This document shows, piece by piece, positions 47,401 to 51,849 of a stretch of DNA of 64,000 nucleotides; position 1 is the first letter of the stretch, and every line of letters starts with the position of its first letter. The translations under genes and the position numbers were made by a program. The stretch is from assembly GCA_034231615.1 (NCBI GenBank), contig CM067315.1:36162129-36226128 (forward strand), read 5' to 3'. The notes below the pieces were generated by a model that worked only from the letters and a program-made list of their open reading frames with translations, ran no database searches and had not been told where the DNA came from. This stretch comes from Meghimatium bilineatum (lineage: Eukaryota > Mollusca > Gastropoda > Stylommatophora > Philomycidae).

Positions 47401-49536
47401 AAAGCCAGGAGGAAATTAGCTATTCTGAGAAAACTAAGTGGAACCACATGGGGAGCCAATGGGAATATACTCAGTAAAGTTTACCAGCAAGGCATAAGAC
47501 CACACCTGGAATATGGTTCAGCTGCATGGTGTCCTGCATCAAACACCACATTACAAGATCTAGATAAAGTGCAAAACCAGGCACTTAGAATAATGTTGGG
47601 AGCAATGACATCAACACCCATAACAGAGATGCAGAAAATGGGAAGAATGCAAACACTTGGCGAACGCAGAGACACAAAAGTACTAATTCAGGCAGAAAAG
47701 TTTCAGTGTATGCCAAGTCATCCAATGAAGGAAAGATTCCAAAATCTAGCAATGGGACGACTGAAAAGAAGCAGCTTTATCCAACAAGCTAAACGACTCC
47801 GCAGATAACTTACAGACCTACCTGAAGTTGACAGCCCCTTAAGGCCTGTACCAGAACAAACCCCGTGGAGTGAAAGGCATGGAATGCCAATATACATTCA
47901 GACCCATGTGAAAGGAATACTAAGCAAGGACGAACAGAACAGTGTGCAGCGAAGGACAGTCACCCTCAGTTTCCTGGATGAGGAATATCCACAAGATATA
48001 TGGGTCAGAGTATACACAGATGGGTCAGCACAGAATGCCGTGAGGAATGGAGGTGCAGGTGTATATATAGAATATACACACAAGCCTAGAGATACAATCA
48101 GAACACAGACAGGAAAATTCTGCAATAATTATGATGCAGAAATCCAGGCAATTAGTGTGGCAGCTAAAAAACTGCTGAACTCCAACTCTGACCTACAGCC
48201 TGTTGTATTCCTGACAGATGCAAGGTCAGTGCTTCAAGCTCTCCAGTCTGGAAAACTAACAGACTTGAAAAAACTACTTAGCGAATTGTCTTACCAGTAT
48301 AGGGTAACCATGCAGTGGATACCCTCTCACTGTGGAATACCAGGAAATGAAAAAGCAGACCAACTGGCTAAGGAAGGTGCTGCCGAAGACCAACCAGATA
48401 TACCAATCACCTACCATCAGAAAAAACAGATGATCAAGTCAATAAGAAAGCCACAAACGCCAACACAAGATGACTATCACATTATGAACAGACCAGAACA
48501 AGTTATAATTCTACGTCTCAGAACAGGACACAACCGACTCCGCAGTCACAATGTATACAAAGTTCAAGATTGGCAACACTGCCATGTGTACATGTGGACA
48601 GACATCACAGAGTGCCAAACATATACTTCAAGAGTGTTCTGAGCATGAAACGCTGAGGCAGACATATTGGCCAGAGGAAACAACACTGGAATCAAAACTC
48701 TATGGGACACTGTATGAACTACAAAAGACAGTGAGTTTTATTAAGGAGACAGAATTACAGATATAGACATGTTTCAAGTGAACGAAAGAAGAAGAAGAAG
48801 AATACTCACTCTGGGTTCTATGCTGTTTATTTTACTGTATATTTGATTTCAGACTGGAGAAAGATAACATTGTGTTCAAGCCTTCTGAATGGATTTTGGT
48901 GGCTATATTTATCTTGAAGATGTAAGTTTACCTAAATATTGAAATTGTGTACTATTTATCTTGCAGATGTAAGTTTAATCCTAAAATTGTGTACTTTTTA
49001 TCTTGCAGATTAAGTTTACCTTAATCCTAAAATTGTGTACTATTTATCTTGCAGATTAAGTTTACCTTAATCCTAAAATTGTGTACTATTTATCTTGCAG
49101 ATTAAGTTTACCTTAATCCTAAAATTGTGTACTATTTATCTTGCAGATTAAGTTTACCTTAATCCTAAAATTGTTTACCACAACTATTGGAAACATAGAA
49201 TGATCTTGAATACATTGAAATACAAAACACTCATTCTAATAACTGCAGTGACAATATTAACACTTTCACATCCGACATAGTTATAAATGATATATGATCT
49301 CACATACAAACTTGTGTTCCTTGGTTGCCACTTTTTAATTTGAAAAAACTTCACTATCCTCTCAGTAGTAATTATATTTTGTGAACTCTATTCTCAGGTT
49401 AGCAAAAAAGAACAAGAAAATTGCAGAAGCATTTGAAGGAGACTCATCAACCCGTCATTTTACCATTTTGTTGAAGGGAATAGGTCAAACAATTTCAGAT
49501 CTGGATGTAGTGACAGGAGATATTCTTTGCTCTTAG
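23314..49536 (+). CDS. RPAP2: RNA polymerase II-associated protein 2 (RPAP2/RTR1), spliced gene
   Basis: Nine exons join in phase to about 697 residues (human protein: 612). RPAP2/Rtr1 removes Ser5 phosphate from the Pol II CTD at the initiation-elongation transition and helps assemble and import Pol II. The N-terminal domain shows the RTR1 zinc finger: CGYPLC (Cys67, Cys72) and FCSNKC (Cys103, Cys107), with [17 protein letters not shown] between. The middle (about 165-520) is a poorly conserved Ser/Lys/Glu-rich linker in one 1.27-kb exon. Conserved vertebrate-like blocks follow: SKPLPNYNALKEETEKF (about 531-547), QIRIKIVLDRLDKFLPDLLV, RELVYTFRLEKDNIVFKPSEW and a C-terminal tail. All junctions are GT-AG. 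The start is uncertain: the Met at 23314 lies 1 base after a good acceptor, so an upstream exon may add residues. No disabling lesion was seen. Confidence 0.93.
23512..25494. repeat. 22-bp minisatellite in RPAP2 intron 1, ~90 copies
   Basis: Unit ATATGCCAGTAGAAATAGTA plus two bases. The main variation is GC/TC/AC at one dinucleotide. It starts 64 bp after the exon 1 donor and fills about 70% of intron 1. Blocks with the same variant order recur, suggesting segmental amplification. The minus strand has no stop in any frame, so several 80-220 codon frames read a 22-residue period; these are artefacts. Confidence 0.98.
25515..25690 (+). mobile_element. SPIN-like hAT transposon end
   Basis: 25515-25589 closely follows the terminal sequence of SPIN/Charlie-type hAT elements. 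Recognisable segments are 'gttctcaccctgtggg', 'gacccctttgg(t)ggtcgaac' and 'gaccctttcacaggggtca'. Only this end is visible. The continuation to about 25690 is diverged, and no matching inverted end is found before the LINE fragment that follows. It sits directly beyond the 22-bp array. Confidence 0.75.
25691..25958. pseudogene. Two short LINE fragments in opposite orientation
   Basis: On the minus strand (25691-25879) the reading KMEATEMWFLKRLMKF matches the common KxxAxEMWFLRRMLRI tail region. From about 25880 the + strand carries a 3' end finishing in (TAAC)n at 25932-25954, as at 2338. Confidence 0.65.
25959..26264. other. Remainder of RPAP2 intron 1
   Basis: AT-rich with 'ttcatat' words. 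Nothing identified apart from the acceptor at its end. Confidence 0.4.
26265..26363 (+). CDS. RPAP2: RPAP2 exon 2 (zinc-finger first half)
   Basis: Acceptor 'tcctttctgtgcag', donor GTAAGT. It encodes 33 residues including HYKDVIEERAISFLCGYPLC. The family has HYxDVVxERSIxxLCGYPLC. It contains zinc ligands Cys67 and Cys72. Phase 0 at both ends. Confidence 0.95.
26520..26760. mobile_element. Family H terminal sequence, copy in intron 2
   Basis: Shares 'gaacaaggac', 'cggtcca(a)tcgggacctttctcaag' style words and 'aagtgctgcagtaacc' with 31440-31608 and 54540-54720. It is distantly related to the arms of the inverted repeat at 41978-42825. Confidence 0.55.
26795..26935. repeat. 38-bp tandem repeat, 3-4 copies
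   Basis: 'gttgttcagtttgactactt' followed by 'tccatcccatgaacttaa', with copies starting near 26805, 26843 and 26881. Confidence 0.9.
26936..28869. repeat. 32-bp minisatellite in RPAP2 intron 2, ~59 copies, seeded from a SINE tail
   Basis: Unit 'actagatctctgtcttgtag' plus 'caggatgttcct' (32 bp, checked by spacing). The left edge (26965-27010), 'ttctcaaactcccattagat', is the minus-strand 3' part of SINE type B (compare 53850-53875), so the array grew from it. A 9-bp insertion 'atctctgtc' recurs at 27571, 28252 and 28773. These are 681 and 521 bp apart, or 21 and 16 units plus 9 bp each, so large blocks were duplicated. Confidence 0.97.
28870..29169. other. No recognisable feature
   Basis: AT-rich segment with short 'acatattatat' repeats (28875-28935). 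Confidence 0.4.
29170..29424 (-). pseudogene. Faint LINE tail remnant
   Basis: The minus strand gives LQNTRKTNNYMGGDNQRNF then KETWPM, resembling the GxRxRGRPxxxWxDxIxxxL block. Weak and short. Confidence 0.35.
29425..30310 (+). pseudogene. I-like LINE remnant: RNase H to C-terminus
   Basis: Reads NYYNNCDSEFKAICAAAEKLL, then after a SINE insertion NTDAISVLEALQFNKLPELK, IIMQWMPS, GIERADKLAKE and SISYHQKKYTIKEQQK. These align step by step with the LINE at 48120-48430 (AEIQAISVAAKKLL, TDARSVLQALQSGKL, MQWIPSHCG, NEKADQLAKEG). The C-terminal ...TVQFIQESTQQI and stop lie near 30270-30305 and run into a tandem array. Frameshifts are present. Confidence 0.75.
29520..29706 (+). mobile_element. SINE type B with 13-bp TSD inside a LINE
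   Basis: The body is 29533-29693 (161 bp). It is flanked by identical ATACTATTGTAAT at 29520-29532 and 29694-29706. Removing it and one TSD restores continuous RNase H reading. The 3' end is GAAGAAGATGAAG. Confidence 0.92.
30260..30850. repeat. ~47-bp array grown from a LINE ORF end
   Basis: About 12 units of 'aatttatacaagaaacaaca' plus 'ctgcagatataaacattatt' plus 'agccaac' (41-48 bp). The first unit lies at the LINE's last codons (FIQESTQQI-stop), equivalent to FIKETELQI-stop at 48740-48766. The array is therefore an amplification of the LINE's coding terminus. Confidence 0.9.
31025..31090 (+). CDS. RPAP2: RPAP2 exon 3
   Basis: A 66-bp exon after 'gatatctttctag' and before GTACAT. It encodes 22 residues, [19 protein letters not shown] then ERK, a near match to the vertebrate [21 protein letters not shown] segment. 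Phase 0 at both ends. Confidence 0.95.
31091..31439. other. Unassigned part of RPAP2 intron 3
   Basis: No repeat or coding signal recognised. Confidence 0.35.
31440..31608. mobile_element. Family H copy, interrupted by family C
   Basis: 'ggaacaaggacactttt' and 'cgtagcggtccaaacagg' parallel 26655-26700 and 54625-54670. The downstream part of the family is missing where the family C TSD begins at 31609. Confidence 0.5.
31609..32958 (-). mobile_element. Family C retroposon, inverted copy with 12-bp TSD
   Basis: The body is 31621-32946 (1,326 bp), flanked by identical AAAGTCTGCTTG at 31609-31620 and 32947-32958. On the minus strand it starts GGGGTGCATAGGGAACG and ends in (CAAA)n, as in the copy at 17935-19160. 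It is about 100 bp longer, which fits one extra internal tandem unit (units around 32100-32210, 32210-32320 and 32320-32400). No long ORF. Confidence 0.87.
32959..33184. other. No recognisable feature
   Basis: AT-rich intron DNA. Confidence 0.35.
33185..33320 (+). mobile_element. tRNA-derived SINE
   Basis: A box TGGCCAGAAGG (33192-33202) and B box GGTTCAATTGC (33237-33247) are correctly spaced for a tRNA promoter. The intervening 'ttagagctttggtctcacac' looks like the D-arm/anticodon part of a tRNA. 'ctgggttttttctgtatg' follows. Confidence 0.7.
33325..33610. repeat. ~45-bp degenerate array in intron 3
   Basis: About six units built from 'ccctaattttatcacacaag' and 'ccacacaaaaactcc'. The third unit is shortened. 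Confidence 0.88.
33700..34310 (+). pseudogene. LINE RNase H remnant (second LINE type)
   Basis: Contains IIVYTDGSMV (33772 onward), TATISMTATMEVMTLMKV where the family has TTSSMTMEVEAVTxAL, and FLTDSMSVLRKIQ. Near 34075-34100 comes a damaged WIFCPGH-type block (FIFVTGQ). Stops and frameshifts follow. The TTSSMTM-type RNase H differs from the one at 48000-48400. Confidence 0.7.
34469..34596 (+). CDS. RPAP2: RPAP2 exon 4 (zinc-finger second half)
   Basis: Acceptor 'tcacatttcag', donor GTAATT. It encodes NFCSNKCFKASKHFSSQI then SESPLWV, matching [24 protein letters not shown]. It supplies zinc ligands Cys103 and Cys107. It ends with two bases of an Arg codon completed by exon 5. Confidence 0.95.
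34800..35303 (-). pseudogene. Two stacked C-terminal copies of the I-like LINE
   Basis: 34940-35303 on the minus strand encodes the same end as 48420-48766 (ACVQAAQSVKHILQECSEHE then TLRQTYWPEETTLESKLYG). 34800-34930 is an older, shorter copy of the same end. Both are 5'-truncated and lie in RPAP2 intron 4. Confidence 0.85.
35304..35555. repeat. 21-bp array inside a LINE copy
   Basis: About 12 units of 'tatgattatcatcttctgtgg'. It begins exactly where the LINE reads 'gatcatctgttt', so the repeat interrupts the LINE at its 'QKKQMIKS' codons. Alternate frames read DDNHTTE repeats and are incidental. Confidence 0.92.
35694..36960 (+). CDS. RPAP2: RPAP2 exon 5 (large central exon)
   Basis: Acceptor 'actattttttttcag', donor GTATGT. 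It encodes residues 143-565 and opens with GIVGSEVIGISPQKVLENEI. Next is a low-conservation charged linker. At the 3' end come YIGRIVKTWITEDTKQYLRS (vertebrate LLKETLIEWKTEETLRFLY) and KPLPNYNALKEETEKF. The open frame of over 400 codons in AT-rich DNA supports selection. Minus-strand open frames inside it are shadows. Confidence 0.95.
36965..37190. repeat. (TATC)n microsatellite at the exon 5 donor
   Basis: Imperfect CTAT/CTCT repeats start about 35 bp after the donor at 36961 and end in a (CT)n run near 37180. Confidence 0.95.
37191..37455. other. Unassigned part of intron 5
   Basis: Pyrimidine-rich. No feature recognised. Confidence 0.35.
37456..37966 (-). pseudogene. LINE reverse transcriptase fragment
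   Basis: The minus strand reads DSGVRQGCTLSPYLYNIYAE then NIMRKVRN, followed by EIRYADDTVILTTHIEGLER. This covers RT motif B and the catalytic YADD of motif C. After a frameshift near 37650 it continues VNTFDYLGANINSLGDCTME, the family's FxYLGxxIxxxGxxxxEI block. Inert fragment within RPAP2 intron 5. Confidence 0.88.
37967..38355. other. Intron 5 end with a two-copy 48-bp duplication
   Basis: 'ctacattttggagacccact' followed by 'ttgccgaaaagccgctcaaa' occurs about twice at 38018-38105. The rest is unremarkable. Confidence 0.6.
38356..38465 (+). CDS. RPAP2: RPAP2 exon 6
   Basis: Acceptor 'tgctgttttcatag', donor GTAAGT. It encodes an acidic KEKDDDD start and QRQIRIKIVLDRLDK, matching the vertebrate QIRKRIVLEKLSK. 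It ends with TT of a Phe codon. Confidence 0.93.
38519..39050 (+). mobile_element. tRNA-derived SINE, probably interrupted
   Basis: A box TGGCCAAGTGG (38526-38536). The B-box-like GGCTTGAAACC lies at 38818-38828, about 210 bp too far away, so something was probably inserted between them. The downstream 'aaatgggtacctgg' and 'ggggaaagtaaacttggcaa' words are usual in invertebrate SINE bodies. Confidence 0.5.
39400..39939 (+). pseudogene. LINE C-terminus with intact C2H2 finger
   Basis: Reads LLYGELEKGIRSQGGQRKRYKDSLK. After a stop/frameshift it continues DHDTWEELAQNRSTWRSKI, then AAQQRRAARK and CPNCPRTFTARIWLISHLRT with H following, ending at TGA 39937. C-x2-C-x12-H-x3-H is preserved. The RSxGGQxKRYKDxLK...CPxCxRxFxARIGLxSHLRTH layout is a common LINE tail. 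Confidence 0.85.
40160..40590 (+). pseudogene. LINE C-terminal tail
   Basis: Reads KLNVFENKCLRKITNWKGF, then ITDVIRKMSWAYIGHALRMN. After a stop GKRKWGRPKTTLKRTIEKE and DRQAWRAMTCALCTKLG follow. It belongs to the same family as 2095-2388. Its last coding segment was amplified into the array that follows. Confidence 0.85.
40545..41013. repeat. 47-bp array grown from a LINE tail
   Basis: About ten units of 'ggcaacaagcatggagagct' plus 'ataacatctgccctatgtac' plus 'c(t/a)agctt', exactly 47 bp apart. The first unit is the LINE's RQAWRAMTCALCTKLG codons. Confidence 0.95.
41014..41217. other. End of RPAP2 intron 6
   Basis: Short unassigned segment leading to the exon 7 acceptor. Confidence 0.4.
41218..41298 (+). 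CDS. RPAP2: RPAP2 exon 7
   Basis: Acceptor 'gtgtatcaacag', donor GTAGGT. It encodes LPDLLVPLQLSIQDISSFVR then ELVYTF, matching [26 protein letters not shown]. Phases join exons 6 and 8 exactly. Confidence 0.95.
41345..41625 (-). mobile_element. SINE type A, full length
   Basis: Same block order as 4059-4334: 'ttctcaaactcctgcagatt', 'ggatgtagtccggaga', 'tgacacatccagcttcagca', 'gggacagtcaactcc', 'tgacatgcaaggaaggtaaa' and a 'gggtctcggcaac' 5' end. It lies 47 bp after the exon 7 donor. Confidence 0.85.
41740..41977. repeat. Dispersed repeat family G
   Basis: 'tattcgctaaaccttttgttgcc' type words and 'tttcagcatcagggacagaa' recur inverted at about 55020-55075 and weakly at 51045-51105. 'cttacagatctgttg(a/t)acca' occurs twice locally. 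Nature unknown. Confidence 0.5.
41978..42825. mobile_element. 848-bp foldback element with ~255-bp inverted arms
   Basis: The left arm (41978-42232) and right arm (about 42571-42825) are near-identical inverted copies, both bounded by AATACTCACGTGTAAGACAG. The arms contain 'gacgtttcggaccaatgggc' followed by a 'ctttttcaag' motif. The central 340 bp is unique and has no coding similarity. Two minus/plus open frames with the same C-terminal peptide exist only because the arms are copies. Distant relatives of one arm occur singly elsewhere (family H). Confidence 0.9.
42826..43624. other. No recognisable gene
   Basis: Includes an AT-rich 'ataatatacataat' patch (42895-42995). A TTAACCTTTT word at about 43165 could be another decayed TTAA-element end, but nothing confirms it. 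Confidence 0.3.
43625..44948 (+). pseudogene. LINE fragment split by a TTAA element
   Basis: Left piece 43625-43685 ('ttacaaacaagctaacaatg'...'ctattctata') and right piece 44614-44948 ('tgtatggctcagaaacatgg'...). Together they read the YGSETWTINKQLEDRFDAFE region and then RRARGRQRYKWKSNITRWTG, YSLAEYTTKTRDRRCWRSVA and HCGNGT, a typical LINE end. The uninterrupted version at 15525-15660 shows that the intervening 0.9 kb is an insertion. Confidence 0.85.
43686..44613 (+). mobile_element. TTAA-flanked (piggyBac-type) non-autonomous element, copy A
   Basis: TTAA at 43686-43689 and 44610-44613 flank a 920-bp body. It opens CCTTTAGCA and closes TGGTGAAGG, which are imperfect inverted ends. No transposase was recognised. 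TTAA duplications and CC(C/T)T ends are hallmarks of the piggyBac superfamily. The excision-like comparison is given by the paralogous LINE at 15525. Confidence 0.78.
45100..45468 (-). mobile_element. TTAA element, inverted relative of copy A (partial)
   Basis: Ends TGCTAAAGG (45456-45464) + TTAA (45465-45468), a perfect inverse of copy A's CCTTTAGCA start. For about 350 bp leftwards it resembles the first 350 bp of copy A read inverted, including the 'agagatttttaaatatatat' and 'ggcaacactg' landmarks. Its other end is not clear. Confidence 0.65.
45480..48805 (+). pseudogene. I-like LINE pol: EN (part), RT, RNase H, zinc knuckle
   Basis: The most complete retrotransposon here, in RPAP2 intron 7. 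The order is: end of an AP endonuclease (GSDHRPVFLEI, about 45737); linker; RT with NYRPISLTSCLCKTMERIIN (about 46630), AAWIDLRKAFDKVW, the GVPQGG region (47020) and YADDLVIW (about 47118); RT thumb; RNase H with RVYTDGSA (48010), YDAEIQAI, LTDARSVLQAL and SHCGIPGNEKADQLAKEG, so all four acidic residues are kept; and a C-terminal CTCGQTSQSAKHILQEC knuckle. It ends with (GAA)n. Damage: 5' truncation in EN, frameshifts near 46000, 47023 (+1), 47080 (-1, restoring frame) and 48550, and a stop at 47806. RNase H places it near the I/Nimb group rather than typical Jockey. Confidence 0.93.
48853..48921 (+). CDS. RPAP2: RPAP2 exon 8
   Basis: Acceptor 'tatatttgatttcag', donor GTAAGT (48922). It encodes LEKDNIVFKPSEWILVAIF then ILK. 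The vertebrate equivalent is [21 protein letters not shown]. The donor and the last exon bases are duplicated 47 bp downstream. Confidence 0.93.
48908..49172. repeat. 46-bp array formed from the exon 8-intron 8 junction
   Basis: Five to six units of 'tttatcttgcagat(g)taagtttacc' plus 'ttaatcctaaaattgtgtac'. The founder unit includes the last 14 bases of RPAP2 exon 8 and its GTAAGT donor. The second unit keeps GTAAGT (48969); later units have lost the G ('cagattaagt'). Confidence 0.93.
49173..49397. other. Remainder of RPAP2 intron 8
   Basis: Unremarkable AT-rich sequence ending in the exon 9 acceptor. Confidence 0.5.
49398..49536 (+). CDS. RPAP2: RPAP2 exon 9 (terminal) and stop
   Basis: Acceptor 'ctctattctcag'. 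It encodes MLAKKNKKIAEAFEGDSSTR then HFTILLKGIGQTISDLDVV and a short tail, ending at TAG 49534-49536. The pattern F..LL..I......L..V fits the conserved C-terminus (FLDTLLEELHLKNEDLESL). The end of this exon is tandemly repeated in the downstream sequence. Confidence 0.9.
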
Positions 49537-49665
49537 CATTGTTGAATTCAGTACGCCAAGCAATATTAGACCTGGATATAGTGACAGAATAAATATACTT
49601 AGAGATCATTTTTGAAGTGTTTGGGCAAAGCAATGTTAGATTTGAATGTAGTGACAGAATATATT
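49501..49665. repeat. ~70-bp triplication of the RPAP2 3' coding end
   Basis: 'ctggatgtagtgacagg' (49501, coding), 'ctggatatagtgacag' (49572) and 'ttgaatgtagtgacag' (49642) are 71 and 70 bp apart. Each is preceded by 'caa(t/c)(a/t/g)tt(a/t)(c/g)a' and followed by 'atattc'-like sequence. The second and third lie in the presumed 3' UTR. Confidence 0.85.
49588..49593 (+). promoter_or_regulatory. Possible poly(A) signal of RPAP2
   Basis: AATAAA lies 52 bases after the stop codon, inside the second copy of the triplicated segment. It is the first canonical hexamer after the stop. Use cannot be proven from sequence. Confidence 0.4.
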
Positions 49666-49679
49666 CTCATCTCTTTGTT

Positions 49680-49895
49680 ATCATTGTTGAAGACTAGATT
49701 CATTCATTGTTGAAGGCTAGATTCATTCATTGTTGAAGACTAGATTCATTCATTGTTGAAGGCTAGATTCATTCATTGTTGAAGGCTAGATTCATTCATT
49801 GTTGAAGGCTAGATTCATTCATTGTTGAAGACTAGATTCATTCATTGTTGAAGACTAGATTCATTCATTGTTGAAGACTAGATTCATTCATTGTG
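49680..49895. repeat. 23-bp array downstream of RPAP2
   Basis: About nine units of 'attgttgaag(a/g)ctagattc' plus 'attc'. The founder word 'cattgttgaa' also occurs just after the RPAP2 stop (49538), linking it to the triplication. Confidence 0.95.
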
Positions 49896-50009
49896 TTTTA
49901 TTCATAATCTAGTGTATGTAGTGTTTCCTATATTACAATTTCTTATAGAGAACATAAGAAAAATGTGTATGTAATAAGTAAAGTGGAGATGTATGCAGGT
50001 CTATAAGAA

Positions 50010-50260
50010 CCATTGCTTACAATAGTGAAATGACAAAAACTAGCTTGGTTTGGACATGTATGCAGACATGATTCCTTGTCAAAAACAATACTGCAAGGAA
50101 CCGCCGAAGGGTGGAGAAGCAGAGGAGGAAAATAAAGACATAGACAGACAACATCAAAGAATGGACAGGACAAGATTTTTTTCTCACTCATCTGCATCGT
50201 TGAAAATAGAAATCACTGGAGGACTCTGTGTGCTGAAGCATCGAATGTGGTACTCCTACG
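50010..50260 (+). pseudogene. LINE tail remnant
   Basis: Reads TSLVWTCMQT / LVWFGHVCRHDSLSKTILQG (frames vary), then GWRSRGG and DNIKEWTGQD. Sister to 5295-5440. Confidence 0.7.
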
Positions 50261-51430
50261 AACCTGACTGGTTACGGTTTTATAGATAGATAGTATATAG
50301 TACTATACTAATAGTATAACCCAGAACCCGTTAGGGTTGTGCTGTCGAGAAGGATACGTCAACACATTGAGATCATAATTTTCCCCTTTTGTCTGTGGTA
50401 TGGACAAGTGTGTAGAATTCTAGTCCTGTCCATACTTTGATGTTGTCAATCCATGATCTCTGCCCCCACCCAGACCCAACTGCTTCTTCCAGCCTTCACT
50501 ATTCCCAGCAAGAATATATTAGATAAGAGTAGTACCGGATGATATACCCAAACCATATCAACTTTCTTCATATAACTATTGATATAAATTATTCTTGGAA
50601 TCCTATACAGGACACATAAATCCTGCATACATGACTCACTTCTGACATTTTCCTTTGTTAGATGATCCCTATAGTAAATCAGCAGTATCTGTCTATAGCA
50701 TATATGTGTATGAGAACTACAGTAGTTCTGCAAGTGGAGTGCTTAAAGTCCAGTTTAAAGGATTGTTGTGTCTTGTCTCAGCCATATGTGGTGTGAAATG
50801 TCATGGGGATCCAGTCTATATTAAAATTATTATAAATCATAAATAAAATTCTAGACCAGTCTATGATAAAAATGTGCTTAGAGTTGGTAGTATCCCTATT
50901 CAGATTCTAGCAATCACAACCAGCATCTTTTATCTGTGTATCTATTCAGTTTTTGCATTTGTCATGCCATTGTTTTTTAAGTTTGATGCCGGCAGCTGAA
51001 ATAAATCCTGGTATTTTGGAAAACAAACACCAAATCTTTATTTTCGCTTTATACCTCTTTGTGCCTTGCAGTGCCAGAGGTAGAAGAGATCTCTGAAGAT
51101 GTTTTTTTGTGTGCTTCATATATGTTTGTTTTCATTGACTTTTTATTTCCGTAATCCATCGTTTGCAAGGTCTGCCACTGATATTATATCCATCGTGTCT
51201 GTATAGTAATGACCAAATAAACACCAAATAACGGAATAAAATTGGGAAACTGCTTAGAATTTAACCCAAGCCTGTTAAAATGGTGGTAGCATCTTGTCAC
51301 AAAGAATATGTGCTTTCTTGGTTAGGAAGCAGCATCACAGCACTGCTGATCCATTAATCATATGTTCAGTGTCTCTGTTGTTGTATGTTATTTGAATCTT
51401 TCTAAGGGAAGATCTTCCCTGTTTATTCCA
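50261..51430. other. No recognisable gene
   Basis: No exon or RNA recognised. 'tgccagaggtagaagagatc' near 51070 weakly resembles family G. Confidence 0.35.
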
Positions 51431-51464
51431 ATTTCTATCATTCACTGAACATTATCTCTTTCAT

Positions 51465-51840
51465 CATCTTCATCACTTTGTAGTGTATCCATGACATCAT
51501 CTTCATCACTTTGTAGTGTATCCATGACATCATCTTCATCACTTTGTAGTGTATCCATGACATCATCTTCATCACTTTGTAGTGTATCCATGACAACATC
51601 CTCTTCATCACTTTGTAGTGTATCCATGACATCATCTTCATCACTTTGTAGTGTATCCATGACATCATCTTCATCACTTTGTAGTGTATCCATGACAACA
51701 TCCTCTTCACCACTTTGTAGTGTATCCATGACAACATTCTCTTCATCATTTTGTAGTGTATCCATGACAACATTCTCTTCATTATTTTGTAGTGTATCCA
51801 TGACAACATCCTCTTCATCACTTTGTAGTGTATTCATAGC
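51465..51840. repeat. 33/36-bp minisatellite, ~11 units
   Basis: Unit 'catcatcttcatcactttgt' plus 'agtgtatccatga' (33 bp), with a 36-bp variant. All length changes are multiples of three, so the minus strand (51442-51846) reads MDTLQSDEDDV repeats through about 134 codons starting MAAMNTLQSDEED. No promoter, homologue or splice context supports a gene. Confidence 0.93.
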
Positions 51841-51849
51841 TGCCATAAT

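Noticed and set aside
46015-48642. RT and RNase H frames considered as host genes
   Set aside because: Motif order, 5' truncation, (GAA)n tail and multiple relatives in the window identify a LINE.
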